Shown piece after piece: positions 55,170-64,000 of a stretch of DNA of 64,000 nt. Position 1 is the stretch's first letter. Each line of letters begins with the position of its first letter. This stretch comes from Symbiodinium microadriaticum (taxonomy: Eukaryota; Sar; Dinophyceae; Suessiales; Symbiodiniaceae), in assembly GCA_001939145.1 (NCBI GenBank), contig LSRX01000371.1, positions 542,595 through 606,594 on the forward strand. The letters are read 5' to 3'. The translations under genes were made by a program, and so were the position numbers. The notes under the pieces are model-generated. The model had not been told where the DNA came from and did no database searches. It saw only the letters and a program-made list of their open reading frames with translations.

Positions 55170-55840
55170 AGCCATCTCAATCTATCAAAAGCAAGCTCCC
55201 GCGCAAACTTGCACGTCACAGGACGCACTACAAAACATCCCGAGCAACTTGGCTGGACGACAGGCCAGGCGAGCGACCCGGACAATCCCACAAGCTTTGA
55301 TCATCTGTGTGTACAGCTGCGGCGACGGAACCTGCAGCTTGTGAAAGGACAGCACTCTTCCTTTGGAAAAATACTGAAAGAGCGACGGACCAGTAGCGCC
55401 CACGTCCGCATTCGATCAAAAGCAGCGAAGGCAGCTTCCACACGCCCCCCACTCACCAAGCCTTCAGGCACAGCGTCGAAACTCACTGTCACTGTCACAG
55501 CTAAGGCCTGGGCTGAAAGGGTAAACAGCCTTCGACGAGGGCTTCAAAGATCTCCACCGGAATCTTCTCGGTTGCACCTAGACTCGAAGATGCAACAGCG
55601 ACTGCCCGCCGCAGGGTATTCTCGAGCGCCGAGAGAGTTACCTGCACTGCTCTCTGCCTGAGCTGCCTGAGTGGGACAACGTTCCCACACAGGGTCTACA
55701 TGTCAGCCGAGGCTGCAAAGGCCCAGCCAGTGCCCAACCTGCCTCCAATGAGCCCAAAAGCGAGAAGGCTGCGTCTGCATCGCCCCCACGAGCATGAGCG
55801 CAAATGAGCGCATGCAATACTGAAGACCTGAGCAAGATAA
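55170..55840 (-). CDS. Pentatricopeptide-repeat (PPR) protein, partial exon set
   Basis: PPR proteins bind RNA in plastids or mitochondria, one base per repeat. Seen in four frames that must be spliced: about 55700-55835 SSVLHALICAHARGGDADAA and then FSLLGSLEAGW; 55500-55641 VTLSALENTLRRAVAVASSS and then VEIFEALVEGC; 55390-55500 EGLVSGGRVEAAFAAFDRM; 55300-55350 PSPQLYTQMIKACG. Each has the paired helices with A/G and F-x-x-M or L-x-x-L spacing of the family. The exon starting at 55641 has an AG-GT acceptor. Start codon, targeting peptide and 3' end are not resolved, so the total number of repeats is unknown. Confidence 0.68.
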
Positions 55841-55899
55841 AGCGTTGGCACTTCTCCAGCTCACCGCACCCCTCATACCCAACCCCACGACAGGGGTCC

Positions 55900-56850
55900 C
55901 AAAGTAGGCTGCCACGTCAACTGCAACATGCTAGTACTACTCTTTCTGGCATCATGCAAGGTCCCGCGCGGCAGGAGTTCTGCAGGCTTCTGTTCACCTT
56001 TTCGGCCTGGCATCTCAGTTCACAGTGCACTGCAAGCTTTCGAGGCATTTGACCTCCGGGGTTCACGTTGTCCACTCGTCCAAGTTTCAGCTCTTCTTGC
56101 ACTGCCATCCTGAGCAACTGTGAGGCTGATTAACCACTGGCGCTCTCTGAACAATCAGTTCTACAGATGCGGGGAGTATCTTGACGTATGAAGGTATCAC
56201 CTTCTCTGAGCATTCTCCCCTGTCATTTGCTCTTGGGACCGATGCCACACTCTCGGGACAGCACAATCGAAGACAGATTTGGCGAGCTCTTGGCAGATCG
56301 TCTGCCTTTCCATCGACTCGAACTGCCCGCTGTGTAAACTGGAGTGTCATCTGCATCTGCCAACAATGGAGAACATCATCTAGCCGAATCTAGCACCGCC
56401 GAGCACCGCCGCTCCGACAAGATGTCAGCTCAGTCCCCGGCAGCTGCTGCGGCACCAATCAGAAACGACAGCCCTTCCACACAACCTTCGACCTGCAGAT
56501 CCGGGAGAGAAGCAAGCTCAATGACCACGCAAGGGATGAACGGAATGCAGCTGAGCAGTCTTCAGCTTCTTTCGTTTCCGCATCTTCTCTTGGACCTGGG
56601 ATCCCACACATCCCTCATCACGACCAAAGCAATCCGAAGCACCCGGCATAGTCTGTGGCATATCGACCGGTGGAAGGCAGGACACTGCTACATACAAGCT
56701 TTGGAACCACTGTTTGGCCAACTGTCCCCCACACACCAATGTCAGCCTGGATGAATTTGCAAGTTCTGTACACCAGCAGGCATTGCCGAATCAGACTGTC
56801 CCTTGAAGCCGCTTGCCGCTTGCCCCTGATCAATTATATCCGTTTGCACC
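55900..56850 (-). CDS. Unassigned coding-like exons upstream of the PPR repeats
   Basis: Frames include ADDLPRARQICLRLCCPE with VIPSYVKILPASVELIVQRA at 56130-56310, LPDLQVEGCVEGLSFLIGAA at 56430-56510 and a basic K-M-R-K-R-K-K-L-K segment at 56540-56570. They may be the 5' part of the PPR gene. No motif decides it. Confidence 0.35.
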
Positions 56851-56970
56851 CTATCCGGTCGCAGGTCAGTCTGTTCCGTCAGCGCATGCTTTCCCCGGCC
56901 AGACAGCTAACTCTTCGTCCACCGTTTGGCAGAACCCCAGGACTTGCTCCGTTCAGGGTCAGGAAGTGGC

Positions 56971-59193
56971 CTAGCTTTGGCGCCTCTTCTTGGAAGCAGT
57001 GCTCCAGGCAGAGGGCACGGCGAGGGCCTTTCCAGCCATGGGACGAGCTACGGCCACCACTGAGGAGCGACCAGAATCTGAAGCCTCAGGCGAAGCACGT
57101 CGCCGTGCTTGTAACAAACTTGGGCGTTTCCGCGGAGTCTGCATGGTGCCAGGGCTAGACGGGTCCTTTGGCGGCTCTTTCGCCATAGCATCGGGCAGAG
57201 ATCCGTCTCCTGCATCCTCGCCAGTCTTGACACCAGGCTGTTCGCTGGTGCCTGGCAACGCCCTCTGAGCTGTGAGTTGTCTGGCGGCGAAGAGTTCGGA
57301 GGGCATTCCACCCTTTGTTACCTGTGTCTCTGCGACCTGTCCCGCTAAGCTTGGACAGCGCTTCTCAATCACGTAGCGAAGTACACTTGCTGCCTTATGC
57401 ACGGCATCTGATGCCGGCTCCTCCCGATCCACGAAATCCAAGGTTCTGTCACAAACCTGAATGACGGTCCATGCCAACTCCATGCAATGCTGCGAATCGC
57501 TTCGCAGCAGAGCTTCGCACAAGAAGCTGCACATCTTGCTGCTATTTGGAAAAGATGATGCTGGCGCGGACATTTCCTTCCGAAAAATCTCCACCGTTGA
57601 TAGAAAGTGAATGAAGCAAGCAATGGCAAACTCAAGAAGATGTTCCTCCGCCCGCCGCGAGGCCTTCATGAATGAAGCTTGCAGCATCCGGTTCACAACC
57701 TCCCTGTGTTTCTTCACCGGTGAGAAAGCAAAGACCAAGGGTATGGTAAGACAAAGTCGAAGCCGATCAGCAAGGCGGACTTTGGTGCCCGACGGACGCT
57801 GCAGTCGTTGAAGCGAGTCAAGAAGCTTCTCGCTTTCGCAGGTGGGTCTGTCGGATTCTAAGCAGACACACATTCGCGATGCCAGCTCCAAGAGAAGCTT
57901 TGTTGAGATTTGCAAGCGACCAGATCGAAGAACGCGTAACAAGCAACAAACTATTTGCGCTGGCTGTGGATCATACCAAGGGGTAGTTTCCTCCTCCGCC
58001 TTCCCTTTAGTTTTCAGGAGCGAAAGAATGCCAAGAACGTCCTCCTCGGAACCGGCAGCTACTGCACACTCCGCAGAAGCAAAACGGAGATCCGTTGCAA
58101 CTTCTCCTTTGCTTGCGAGAATGCCCTGGGCCACCGTCAAGAAGCCATCGCGGTGTTGCAAGCCGTGGAACAGCCCACCGGGGAAGTCTTGCTCAAACAC
58201 GGCCGATGCAAGACTCAAGGCCGCGACCTTGTCCTCGCCGCTTTCCAGCTTGTCTCGTGCCCACATCAGCCATTTGTCCGCAGCGAGCGCCCTCCCTTCT
58301 GGATCGGGCGAGAGCATCAAAGCTTTCACGGCCTTGCGGAAAGGCATCCCGCATGGAAGAGTCTCGCCGCAAGCAACCTCACAGACTTGGAGGAGCACAT
58401 CGCCCAGTTCCAGTGTCTTTGCAGACTTAGCCGCATCACCCACCGATTCCGTCCGCTTTGCAACTGCTGCTAGAGCCTTCAAACCTGCGTGTGCATCTTC
58501 TGCCGAGGTTGTAGCGATCTTCAGCAGGCAGTTGGTATGCTGGAAGAAAGCATCAGGAAAAAACTTGGGAAGATGAGCAGCGCAAGCTCTCGCTGCGGAA
58601 GATATGTGTCGCGGCACTGGCTCCTCATCTCGCTGGAAAGCTTCTGGCCATCTGCCAGTCCAAAGGTCCAACATCACAGACACTTGATCCGGTGACACCC
58701 AAGTGCAAAGAAGGGCACGGCGAATCAATGGTGTCAAGCTCACGAGATTGTGCACCCGCAGAAGTCTGTCCAAGTCCTTTAGTGCGTCCAAGAGCTTTGA
58801 GATATCAGGATGGTCTTTGCTCGGTATGCTGATGAGCAACTGCAGCAAGGACCAAAGAGCCTTGTCACGAACCCCATCCAAAACAGAAAGCTGGGCGATG
58901 ATAGTCTCAATCTTGGTGCTGCCTTCGAAAGTCGGGCTGTGCTTTGCTAGGCCCTCTACGACCTCCTCCCGCGGGGCTTCGCCCACTGAGACTGGGACAA
59001 GAATCCCATCACTTGGCAGTGGCATTAAAGGCCCTCCTTTCGCAATCCTCTTCTTCAGAAACCTTTGGAAGGCCTCATTGGCATCCCGTTTCTTGGAAAG
59101 CAGCAGGGCCAAGCCTTGCGAAGAGCTAGGCGCTCCAGCGGCCGCAGAGGAGTAGAAACCAAGAAGTGCCAAACTACGCTGGGCTGCACCCAT
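56971..59193 (-). CDS. PDS5: PDS5 terminal exon
   Basis: 740 codons in one frame, unusually long for this window. Helical HEAT-like sequence throughout: ALKDLDRLLRVHNLVSLTPL, then IRRALLCTW; RRAEEHLLEFAIACFIHFLS; ASVLRYVIEKRCPSLAGQVA. From about residue 640 it becomes low-complexity (P, S, A, K and R), a disordered nuclear tail. The open frame begins at an ATG at 59191-59193, but the true exon start is an acceptor nearby: conserved PDS5 sequence precedes it in the 59.4-60.1 kb exon. Confidence 0.88.
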   Translation of the reverse strand: MGAAQRSLALLGFYSSAAAGAPSSSQGLALLLSKKRDANEAFQRFLKKRIAKGGPLMPLPSDGILVPVSVGEAPREEVVEGLAKHSPTFEGSTKIETIIAQLSVLDGVRDKALWSLLQLLISIPSKDHPDISKLLDALKDLDRLLRVHNLVSLTPLIRRALLCTWVSPDQVSVMLDLWTGRWPEAFQRDEEPVPRHISSAARACAAHLPKFFPDAFFQHTNCLLKIATTSAEDAHAGLKALAAVAKRTESVGDAAKSAKTLELGDVLLQVCEVACGETLPCGMPFRKAVKALMLSPDPEGRALAADKWLMWARDKLESGEDKVAALSLASAVFEQDFPGGLFHGLQHRDGFLTVAQGILASKGEVATDLRFASAECAVAAGSEEDVLGILSLLKTKGKAEEETTPWYDPQPAQIVCCLLRVLRSGRLQISTKLLLELASRMCVCLESDRPTCESEKLLDSLQRLQRPSGTKVRLADRLRLCLTIPLVFAFSPVKKHREVVNRMLQASFMKASRRAEEHLLEFAIACFIHFLSTVEIFRKEMSAPASSFPNSSKMCSFLCEALLRSDSQHCMELAWTVIQVCDRTLDFVDREEPASDAVHKAASVLRYVIEKRCPSLAGQVAETQVTKGGMPSELFAARQLTAQRALPGTSEQPGVKTGEDAGDGSLPDAMAKEPPKDPSSPGTMQTPRKRPSLLQARRRASPEASDSGRSSVVAVARPMAGKALAVPSAWSTASKKRRQS

Positions 59194-62150
59194 GCCTGCA
59201 CCACAACCAAGGATGTGCTGCTCGATGTGCTCCTTCGGGAGCCGCTAAATTGCACTTTTTGCAAGATCAACACGCTTTAATCACCATCTCACAGTCATGT
59301 CAAGGGTTTGGGCTGGCAGTCCAAGTGGGCACCCTAGTACTCAACCAGTTCCCGGAAGCTTGCAGACACATTCGCACACTCAGTGGGATTACGAAAACTG
59401 CCAATGTCCTCCCGAAAACTGCATTCGTTTGCAATCCCTGTCCTCCAACTGCGAGACTTGGCCCATCCCAGTGTTGTTGAGAACCAAATATGCTTCACAC
59501 AGCTGCTGCGGTATCCAATTCAATCGTTCTGCAGCCTGGCCAATGATCCATTTCGGTAGAGCGTGCTTGGCATAGAGTCGCGCCATCAGTTCGGCACAAG
59601 CCTCACGGACTTTGGCTTTCTTGTCCAAGATGCGATGGCAAACATCTTGAAGAATGGGCTCCAAGAGAGTGAACCCCGCAGTGGACTCTGCCGCGACATC
59701 CAGAACCACGTTGATCGTGCCCATGCGAATTGAGTCATTTGGATCCAAGCTTCTTGCCTTCAATTTCGTCACCAGTGCAGAAGCTACCGAAAGCAGTTCC
59801 TGGCAATCGGGGGGGACCGGCTGCGTTGAAGCGACGGATGCAGCTGATCGCAGGACAGCACCGGCACCATCCAAAGCAGCGGACCGAACACCATCATCCG
59901 CATCTTCCAGTCTCTCTCTATGTCGATCCACAATGAGGGGATGGGAAGCTGCCAGAAGGGGTCGTACGCCGGCAAGCCCAGTTTTCGTCTCCCTGGAAGA
60001 GCGATGTGCCAGCATGTGCCCAACAAGAGCAGTGACTGCTCTCCGGCGACCCGCATCCGAACTCCTTACACGCAATGCATTGATGCACATATTCGTGACC
60101 ACGAACTAAAATGCCTGCCACCACATCTTCGTGAAGGATTCGCATGTGCTCGTGGAAACAAAAACACAGGAAAGATATGAACAAATCCTTGCGAGAATCA
60201 CCAGTTCGGCCTGCAAATTGGGAAGCACACGTGCCACCAATGCGGGATCAATCATGTAGAGCTCGTGCACAACGAGAAGTATGGCTTCTACTCGTTCCGT
60301 CGTGCTGGGCAGAAGTAGCAGCTCTTCTCGGCCCTGGGGAGGTAAGCTGAAGGCCTTCCAGGCTTGCAAAACATTAAGGATGAATCCCGCGGACTGCACT
60401 CAACAAAGAGTAACAGCCGGCAAGCACTACTCCAGACCACGAAGGCCTCCGCCAACACCCGGTTCAAGAAGTCATTGACAGGAACCACAGCACTGTGCCG
60501 GGCCAAAGTCGCCAGCACGCGTTGAACAAGTCCTGCAACGATCTGCAACTGTCAACTTCCTAATTTGCTGTGCCCGCAAGATGCCCCCGTGCAATCTCAC
60601 CCGCATGTATCACGAAGGTAAGCCGGCAGCCGGCCACCACTCAATCCCGATCTATAGTCTATATGGATACCCCCGTCCGGTCCCAGTGATTTGGTCTTCT
60701 GTTTCACTTCATCCACAAGCACGTTGAGAACCGAGTCGGACAGCTCGTCTGCCTGCAGGTTCTTACCGTACCACTTCGGTTTACAGGAGCACCCAGCTGG
60801 CATCCACACTCACCCGCCGAAGACGCAGCCTCATGACCATGAGTAGACACAGATGCTGCAAGAAATTCGCGCCTCCGCTAGCACACTGCTCAGCAACTGA
60901 GCGAGCAAATTCTCCAGCTTATCAAACTCCTCCTCCTGCATAGGCATGGCTGCGGCTTTGCGTGCTTTTACGTTTCCGTATCCTAGATTGAAGCCCCGCT
61001 CGCAGAGGGTGCAACATTCGTAACATTCGTAACCTCGAGGGCAACCACGGCTTTGCGAACCGTGACGATGCTGGACTTGACGAGGTCAGCCAGCAAGACC
61101 TCCGGAGCTGCAGTCTCGAACACGAGCATGAAACCTGGGCTCAGCATCGCTTCATGTGATGACCCCGTGCCATTGTTGCTGCCCTGGCCGAACCAGATCT
61201 GAATCAATCCGGGTCTCCACGTATGTCGACGAGCCTGCCGAGAAGAACACATTAGATACGTTGCTTCTGAATTATCGACACTGTTCAGGTCTGCCCGCGA
61301 GCCTGCGAAACAAATCGAAAGCATGCTTGTAGTTTGTTGCAGCTGGGTCTGACAACCATACCATCTGATCGGTGAACGACTGGAGCACGCTCGAGATCCT
61401 GTGCTGGTTTCTGCTTAACCACGTGTTTATCCAGCAAAAAGCGGCTGCAAGGAGCGGAACACTGAATTGATGCTCCTGTCTCGCTCGATAGGTGGCTTCG
61501 GCACGAAGATCATCAGCACTTCAGCCAAACATTTCCTCAGTGACGTAGTGACCTTTGGAGCCTTTGGCCTCGAACGTATCATTCCATCACTATTCCATCC
61601 CTCCACACGGCCCCCACACCCTCCCCTGATCTGTGGTCCCCTGCTCCCCAATGTGATTGTCGGCGACGTTGTCACCACAACAGACATCCAATACACGTAT
61701 ATCGAAAAGGAGGAGTTTGGCCGCCATCCTTGCTACAGCTGTTGTTGGAACCTCGCATCTTCGCCGAATGAGAAGCGTCAGCTGTGCTCAGGATGTGTTT
61801 GGCTTGCGTCCTGTGTGTGGCTATACGGTGGCACACTGTACTGGGGACACATAGTGACCAGAGTGCATCTAGCCGCTGTTACCGGATTATTCCTGCATTT
61901 CAACCACTGCAAGTTGCAAGCTAGCAGCGCCGCCCACAGCCGCACATCGCCAGATGGATGTTCCATTATGTCAGGTTTTACAACAACTCGCGCTTGGTCT
62001 TCGAGCTGCTGACCTTGACCCTGTGGCGTCCTGCAGCTCAGCCGAAATGTGTCAAGCAAGTTAGGCCGCTTGACAAAGAGAAGGCGAGTCCTCTGAAACA
62101 CTTCGAAAGCTTCTTGCAATCGCTGAATCGCTGCATCCGCAGTCACACCA
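56971..62150 (-). CDS. PDS5: PDS5-type cohesin regulator
   Basis: HEAT-repeat protein that binds the cohesin subunit SCC1/RAD21 and controls cohesin loading, release and sister-chromatid cohesion in the nucleus. Recognised from family landmarks in correct order: LQEAFEVFQR, then EHPSGDVRLWAA joined to KCLAEVLMIFVPKPPI (N-terminal HEAT repeats); a middle region with DPAATNYKHAFDLFRRLA; VHELYMIDPALVARVLPNLQ; LEDADDGVRSAALDG; RILDKKAKVREACAELMARL; RLNWIPQQLCEAYL. The last exon ends in a basic, serine-rich tail with K-K-R-R-Q-S, as in other PDS5 proteins. My estimate of the spliced length is 1,200-1,300 residues, near the family norm. At least seven exons; introns include GC and GA donors. The first exon begins at or before 62150; no initiator ATG is evident, so the N-terminus may be missing. 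Confidence 0.88.
59455..60095 (-). CDS. PDS5: PDS5 central HEAT exon
   Basis: About 210 codons: ALRVRSSDAGRRRAVTALVG, then HMLAHRSS, LIVDRHRERLEDADDGVRSA, RSLDPNDSIRMGTINVVLDV, ILDKKAKVREACAELMARLY and RLNWIPQQLCEAYL. These correspond to the conserved block around W-x-x-F-x-x-R-x-x-D and to the R-x-D-P-x-x-x-I-R and L-x-W-I-P motifs of PDS5. The donor is within 59440-59465. Confidence 0.88.
60185..60345 (-). CDS. PDS5: PDS5 exon with E-L-Y-x-I-D motif
   Basis: The frame reads STTERVEAILLVVHELYMID, then PALVARVLPNLQAELVILA. Matches the family segment L-x-x-x-x-E-L-Y-x-I-D/E-P-x-L-x-x-x-V-L-P-x-L-x-x-x-L. Very clear. Confidence 0.85.
60430..60840 (-). CDS. PDS5: PDS5 exons, middle HEAT repeats
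   Basis: About 60435-60540 reads AGLVQRVLATLARHSAVVPV, then NDFLNRVLAEAF, matching the P-x-x-x-x-F-L-N-x-x-L helix before the E-L-Y-x-I-D block. About 60690-60800 reads KWYGKNLQADELSDSVLNVL, then VDEVKQKTK, matching the preceding E-L-x-D-x-x-L-x-x-L helix. Two exons. Confidence 0.72.
60850..61170 (-). CDS. PDS5: PDS5 exons
   Basis: About 61010-61150 reads SPGFMLVFETAAPEVLLADL, then VKSSIVTVRKAVVALEV, like the family's S-x-N-I-C-F-E-L segment. About 60860-60950 reads MQEEEFDKLENLLAQLLSSV, then LAEARIS, like the helix that follows. Two exons in different frames. Confidence 0.72.
61270..61398 (-). CDS. PDS5: PDS5 exon
   Basis: Starts at 61398 after CACAG and reads ISSVLQSFTDQMVWLSDPAA, then TNYKHAFDLFRRLA. 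The F-x-x-x-x-x-L-A end corresponds to the family's Y-x-L-L-E-x-L-A. The intron before it would be only 44 bases (61399-61442, GC-AG) and is required because the upstream frame stops. Confidence 0.78.
61443..61535 (-). CDS. PDS5: PDS5 exon with P-K-P-P-I motif
   Basis: Starts at 61535 after CTGAG and reads KCLAEVLMIFVPKPPIERDR, then SINSVFRSLQP. It continues DVRLWAA of the exon before, giving the conserved D-V-R-L-x-A-A-x-C-L-A-E-V-L. The 393-base intron 61536-61928 has a GC donor. Confidence 0.85.
61929..62150 (-). CDS. PDS5: PDS5 5'-most recognisable exons
   Basis: Reads GVTADAAIQRLQEAFEVFQR, then VVVKPDIMEHPSGDVRLWAA. A 60-base stretch (62031-62090) between AGGA motifs is a likely in-frame GA-AG intron: removing it leaves E-V-F-Q-R-T-P-Q-G-Q-G, with no frame change. 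Upstream of about 62150 no exon could be assigned. Confidence 0.72.
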
Positions 62151-63004
62151 GCCTCGACACAAACACTCACAATGGCGCGCCAGCTTCAACGGCAAACTTT
62201 AGGAACGCTACACTGCACAACAACTCACAGACACGATTGAGTCACCCAACAACACACAGCAGTGCAGACTGGCCACGGTGTTGCGCAGATTGTGTCCGGT
62301 GCATTTCTGCCGCAAAGCCATGTGAAACACTGCGCCGATGCACCAAAGTACTGTGTAAGCGTGTTGCTGGAAATGTACAAGCAGAACACGGCCTGTAAAC
62401 TTCCATCACAACATGCATCTTGTGCGAGGCATGGCCTGCCCTTCTGGCTACCCGAAAACTTGACACACATGCTGCCGTGGCCCACAAAAGCAAAGACGCT
62501 GGAATCCGCAGAGACTGTTTGCAAGTCTGCAATGTGCTTGGGAGCATGCGCTTCACCAACCCCTCCACGGATTGCCAGGCATCCTGCAAAGTTGGCCTGC
62601 CGAATCATTGTCATTGCACGATGGGCATGCGCGTGCCCACGGATTGGGGCTGCAGCGATTGACAAAGATCGGCCAGTGTATGCAACGATGCCCAGGGACC
62701 TGCACGAGCGTGTCCAACATTCAGGAAAACTGAATCAGAACAGCACCTTCTCGGCTCGACCTCAGCAAACGGACTGACATCATACAACAAAAAGAAAATG
62801 ATATCCTTGCAAGACGGAGACGCGACATGCCGCCGAACCAGGCGATGTGCAAAACATCTGGTGCAGCGAACGCCCAACATGCGGTAAACGACATGTTTCT
62901 CTCGTTAGCAACTGGTACTGATAGTTCCGTGGTCATTCGAGACAGTTCCACATGTTATGCCATGGCTTATGGCTGCTGGAATCTGCAACCAAGCCCCATG
63001 CCAC

Positions 63005-63045
63005 TTTAGTAGTAGAAGTAGTAGAAGTAGTAAAAGTAATAGAAG
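63005..63045. repeat. TAG/AGTAGA trinucleotide microsatellite
   Basis: About thirteen TAG-like units (AGTAGTAGAAGTAGTAG and variants) on the plus strand, in spacer. Confidence 0.85.
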
Positions 63046-63654
63046 GATTAGGGGCGCGTTCCAAATTTGTTTTGGTGGTAATCCGGATGCGTTTTCCTTG
63101 GGTTATATAGAGATTTCATCAAACGAGAGCTAGGCATGAGAAGGGTAGGATTTGGCAGGCTGGCTGAGTTTAGATAGTGTGTGGCAGAAGCTGCCATCAG
63201 TGCTTGGTGACTTGATTGAAACAAGCGATGAAAAAATCACGAAAACGTACAGCCTGTAATCCGACCACTTGGATTCATGCTGCTGAAGATGCAATCAAAC
63301 GGGAATACCCGTAGTAACAAAAAATTTTCGGGCACATGTGGCACAAGCATTCTAAAAGGAAGCATGCATATTTCGAGGCCGTAGCTAGACATCACATTCT
63401 AGGCTGGGTGTCGCATTTGCGCCTCTCGGCGCTGCCATGGCATATCGAGCGGTGTGAGCTGCATGGCATGCGTCCTTGTGCGTGGATGTGGAGTCCATCC
63501 GGCCTTGGATGTGGGAAAATGCGGCGGTAAAACAGGCACAAATCCTTGATTTCGCTGTGCTTTGTATACCATGTTTTCGACCACCTCATTGCCCACCTTC
63601 GTACTTGGTTCGCTGCTGCCTGACGTCCACGACTGGAATTCCTGCAGTCATGCC

Positions 63655-63735
63655 CGTGGTGGAGTCATAGTCATCGTCATCGTCACGGTCCTCGTCATAA
63701 CCATTGTTTTCGTGAGCGTTTTTTTTTTCTCTGCA
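63655..63735. repeat. CATCGTCAT-type repeat and poly-T tract
   Basis: Imperfect GTCATCGTCAT units at 63664-63700, then a tract of ten T at 63720-63730. Spacer; no gene effect. Confidence 0.65.
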
Positions 63736-63779
63736 AGAGCGGGCCGCTGTCCCAGCTAGGAGACAGGCTATCTGCCTAC

Positions 63780-64000
63780 AGAGCCCTACAGTGCTGCAGC
63801 TGCGCGAGCACAAGGGCTCACGCGCGCAGCGGCAAGCGGCTGGAGCCTGCCGGGGCTGCGAGCTCCAGCACGCGCTCGAGTGGAGGAGCGTCGCGTTGGT
63901 GTGGATGCAGTGGGGCGGGCCAGGCCCGTCCTAGCGCCGTAGTCGCGACCGCCTGCTGCACGGCCACGCTCAGCAGGCCCCACCAACGACGAGTCCAGCC
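63780..64000 (-). other. GC-rich tip, possible end of a neighbouring gene
   Basis: Strikingly richer in G+C than the rest, with all minus-strand frames partly open. One reads LERVLELAAPAGSSRLPLRA, which looks helical and protein-like; the other frames are arginine- and alanine-rich. Strand and product cannot be settled at the edge. Confidence 0.3.

Larger units (their letters stand above)
62200..63780. other. Spacer without recognisable gene
   Basis: Short frames on both strands, none with a motif. It must contain the promoter and first exon of PDS5 unless those lie further right. No TATA element is evident, as is usual in dinoflagellates. Confidence 0.45.

Noticed and set aside
57842-58576. 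Plus-strand frame of 244 codons across the PDS5 exon
   Set aside because: It lies antisense to the clearly conserved PDS5 frame and has shadow composition (S, R, A and P) with no motif.
61467-62012. Plus-strand frame of 181 codons
   Set aside because: Overlaps the PDS5 exons 61443-61535 and 61929-62012 on the opposite strand, where conservation is clear.

Overview
Nuclear eukaryotic DNA, most likely from a dinoflagellate (Symbiodiniaceae-like; inferred). Ten introns can be placed to the base because the reading frame and a conserved domain continue across them. Their donors are GT (3), GC (4) and GA (3), and every acceptor is AG followed by G. That mixture, with exons of 48-150 bases, introns often of 44-140 bases, and every recognisable gene on one strand, is what is known for dinoflagellates and for few other groups. 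All supported coding sequence is on the minus strand, so transcription runs right to left. Long plus-strand reading frames are antisense shadows.

Layout along the minus strand. (1) 64.0-62.2 kb: no clear gene; a GC-rich tip and a TAG microsatellite. (2) About 62.15-56.97 kb: a nearly complete PDS5-type HEAT-repeat cohesin regulator, many short 5' exons then one 2.2-kb terminal exon. (3) About 56.8-54.6 kb: unassigned exons and a pentatricopeptide-repeat (PPR) protein. (4) About 54.4-5.9 kb: dozens of exons for one or more giant secreted or surface proteins made of tandem-95/cadherin-like repeats, with their V-N-D-A-P linkers, E-D motifs and Y-x-P-P-x-x-F-x-G strands. Set among them are a multi-pass membrane exon (51.7-52.7 kb), an SbsA-like Ig domain (39.7-39.9 kb), a kelch-like beta-propeller (37.7-38.8 kb), a CarboxypepD-like/DLD-H module (18.3-20.2 kb), a chain of DUF4215-type cysteine-rich repeats (15.8-17.5 kb) and a LamG domain (8.0-10.2 kb). 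(5) 5.4-0 kb: coding-like exons leading into S1, S2 and S3 of a voltage-gated-type cation channel that runs off the left edge.

The giant locus reads as an extracellular adhesion or matrix molecule. PDS5 acts with cohesin, PPR proteins bind organellar RNA, and the channel is a membrane protein, so no shared pathway links the neighbours. Exon limits are exact only where stated. Elsewhere they mark the protein-like part of an open frame, and gene boundaries inside 54-5 kb cannot be fixed without transcripts. No tRNA, rRNA, transposase or spliced-leader gene was recognised.
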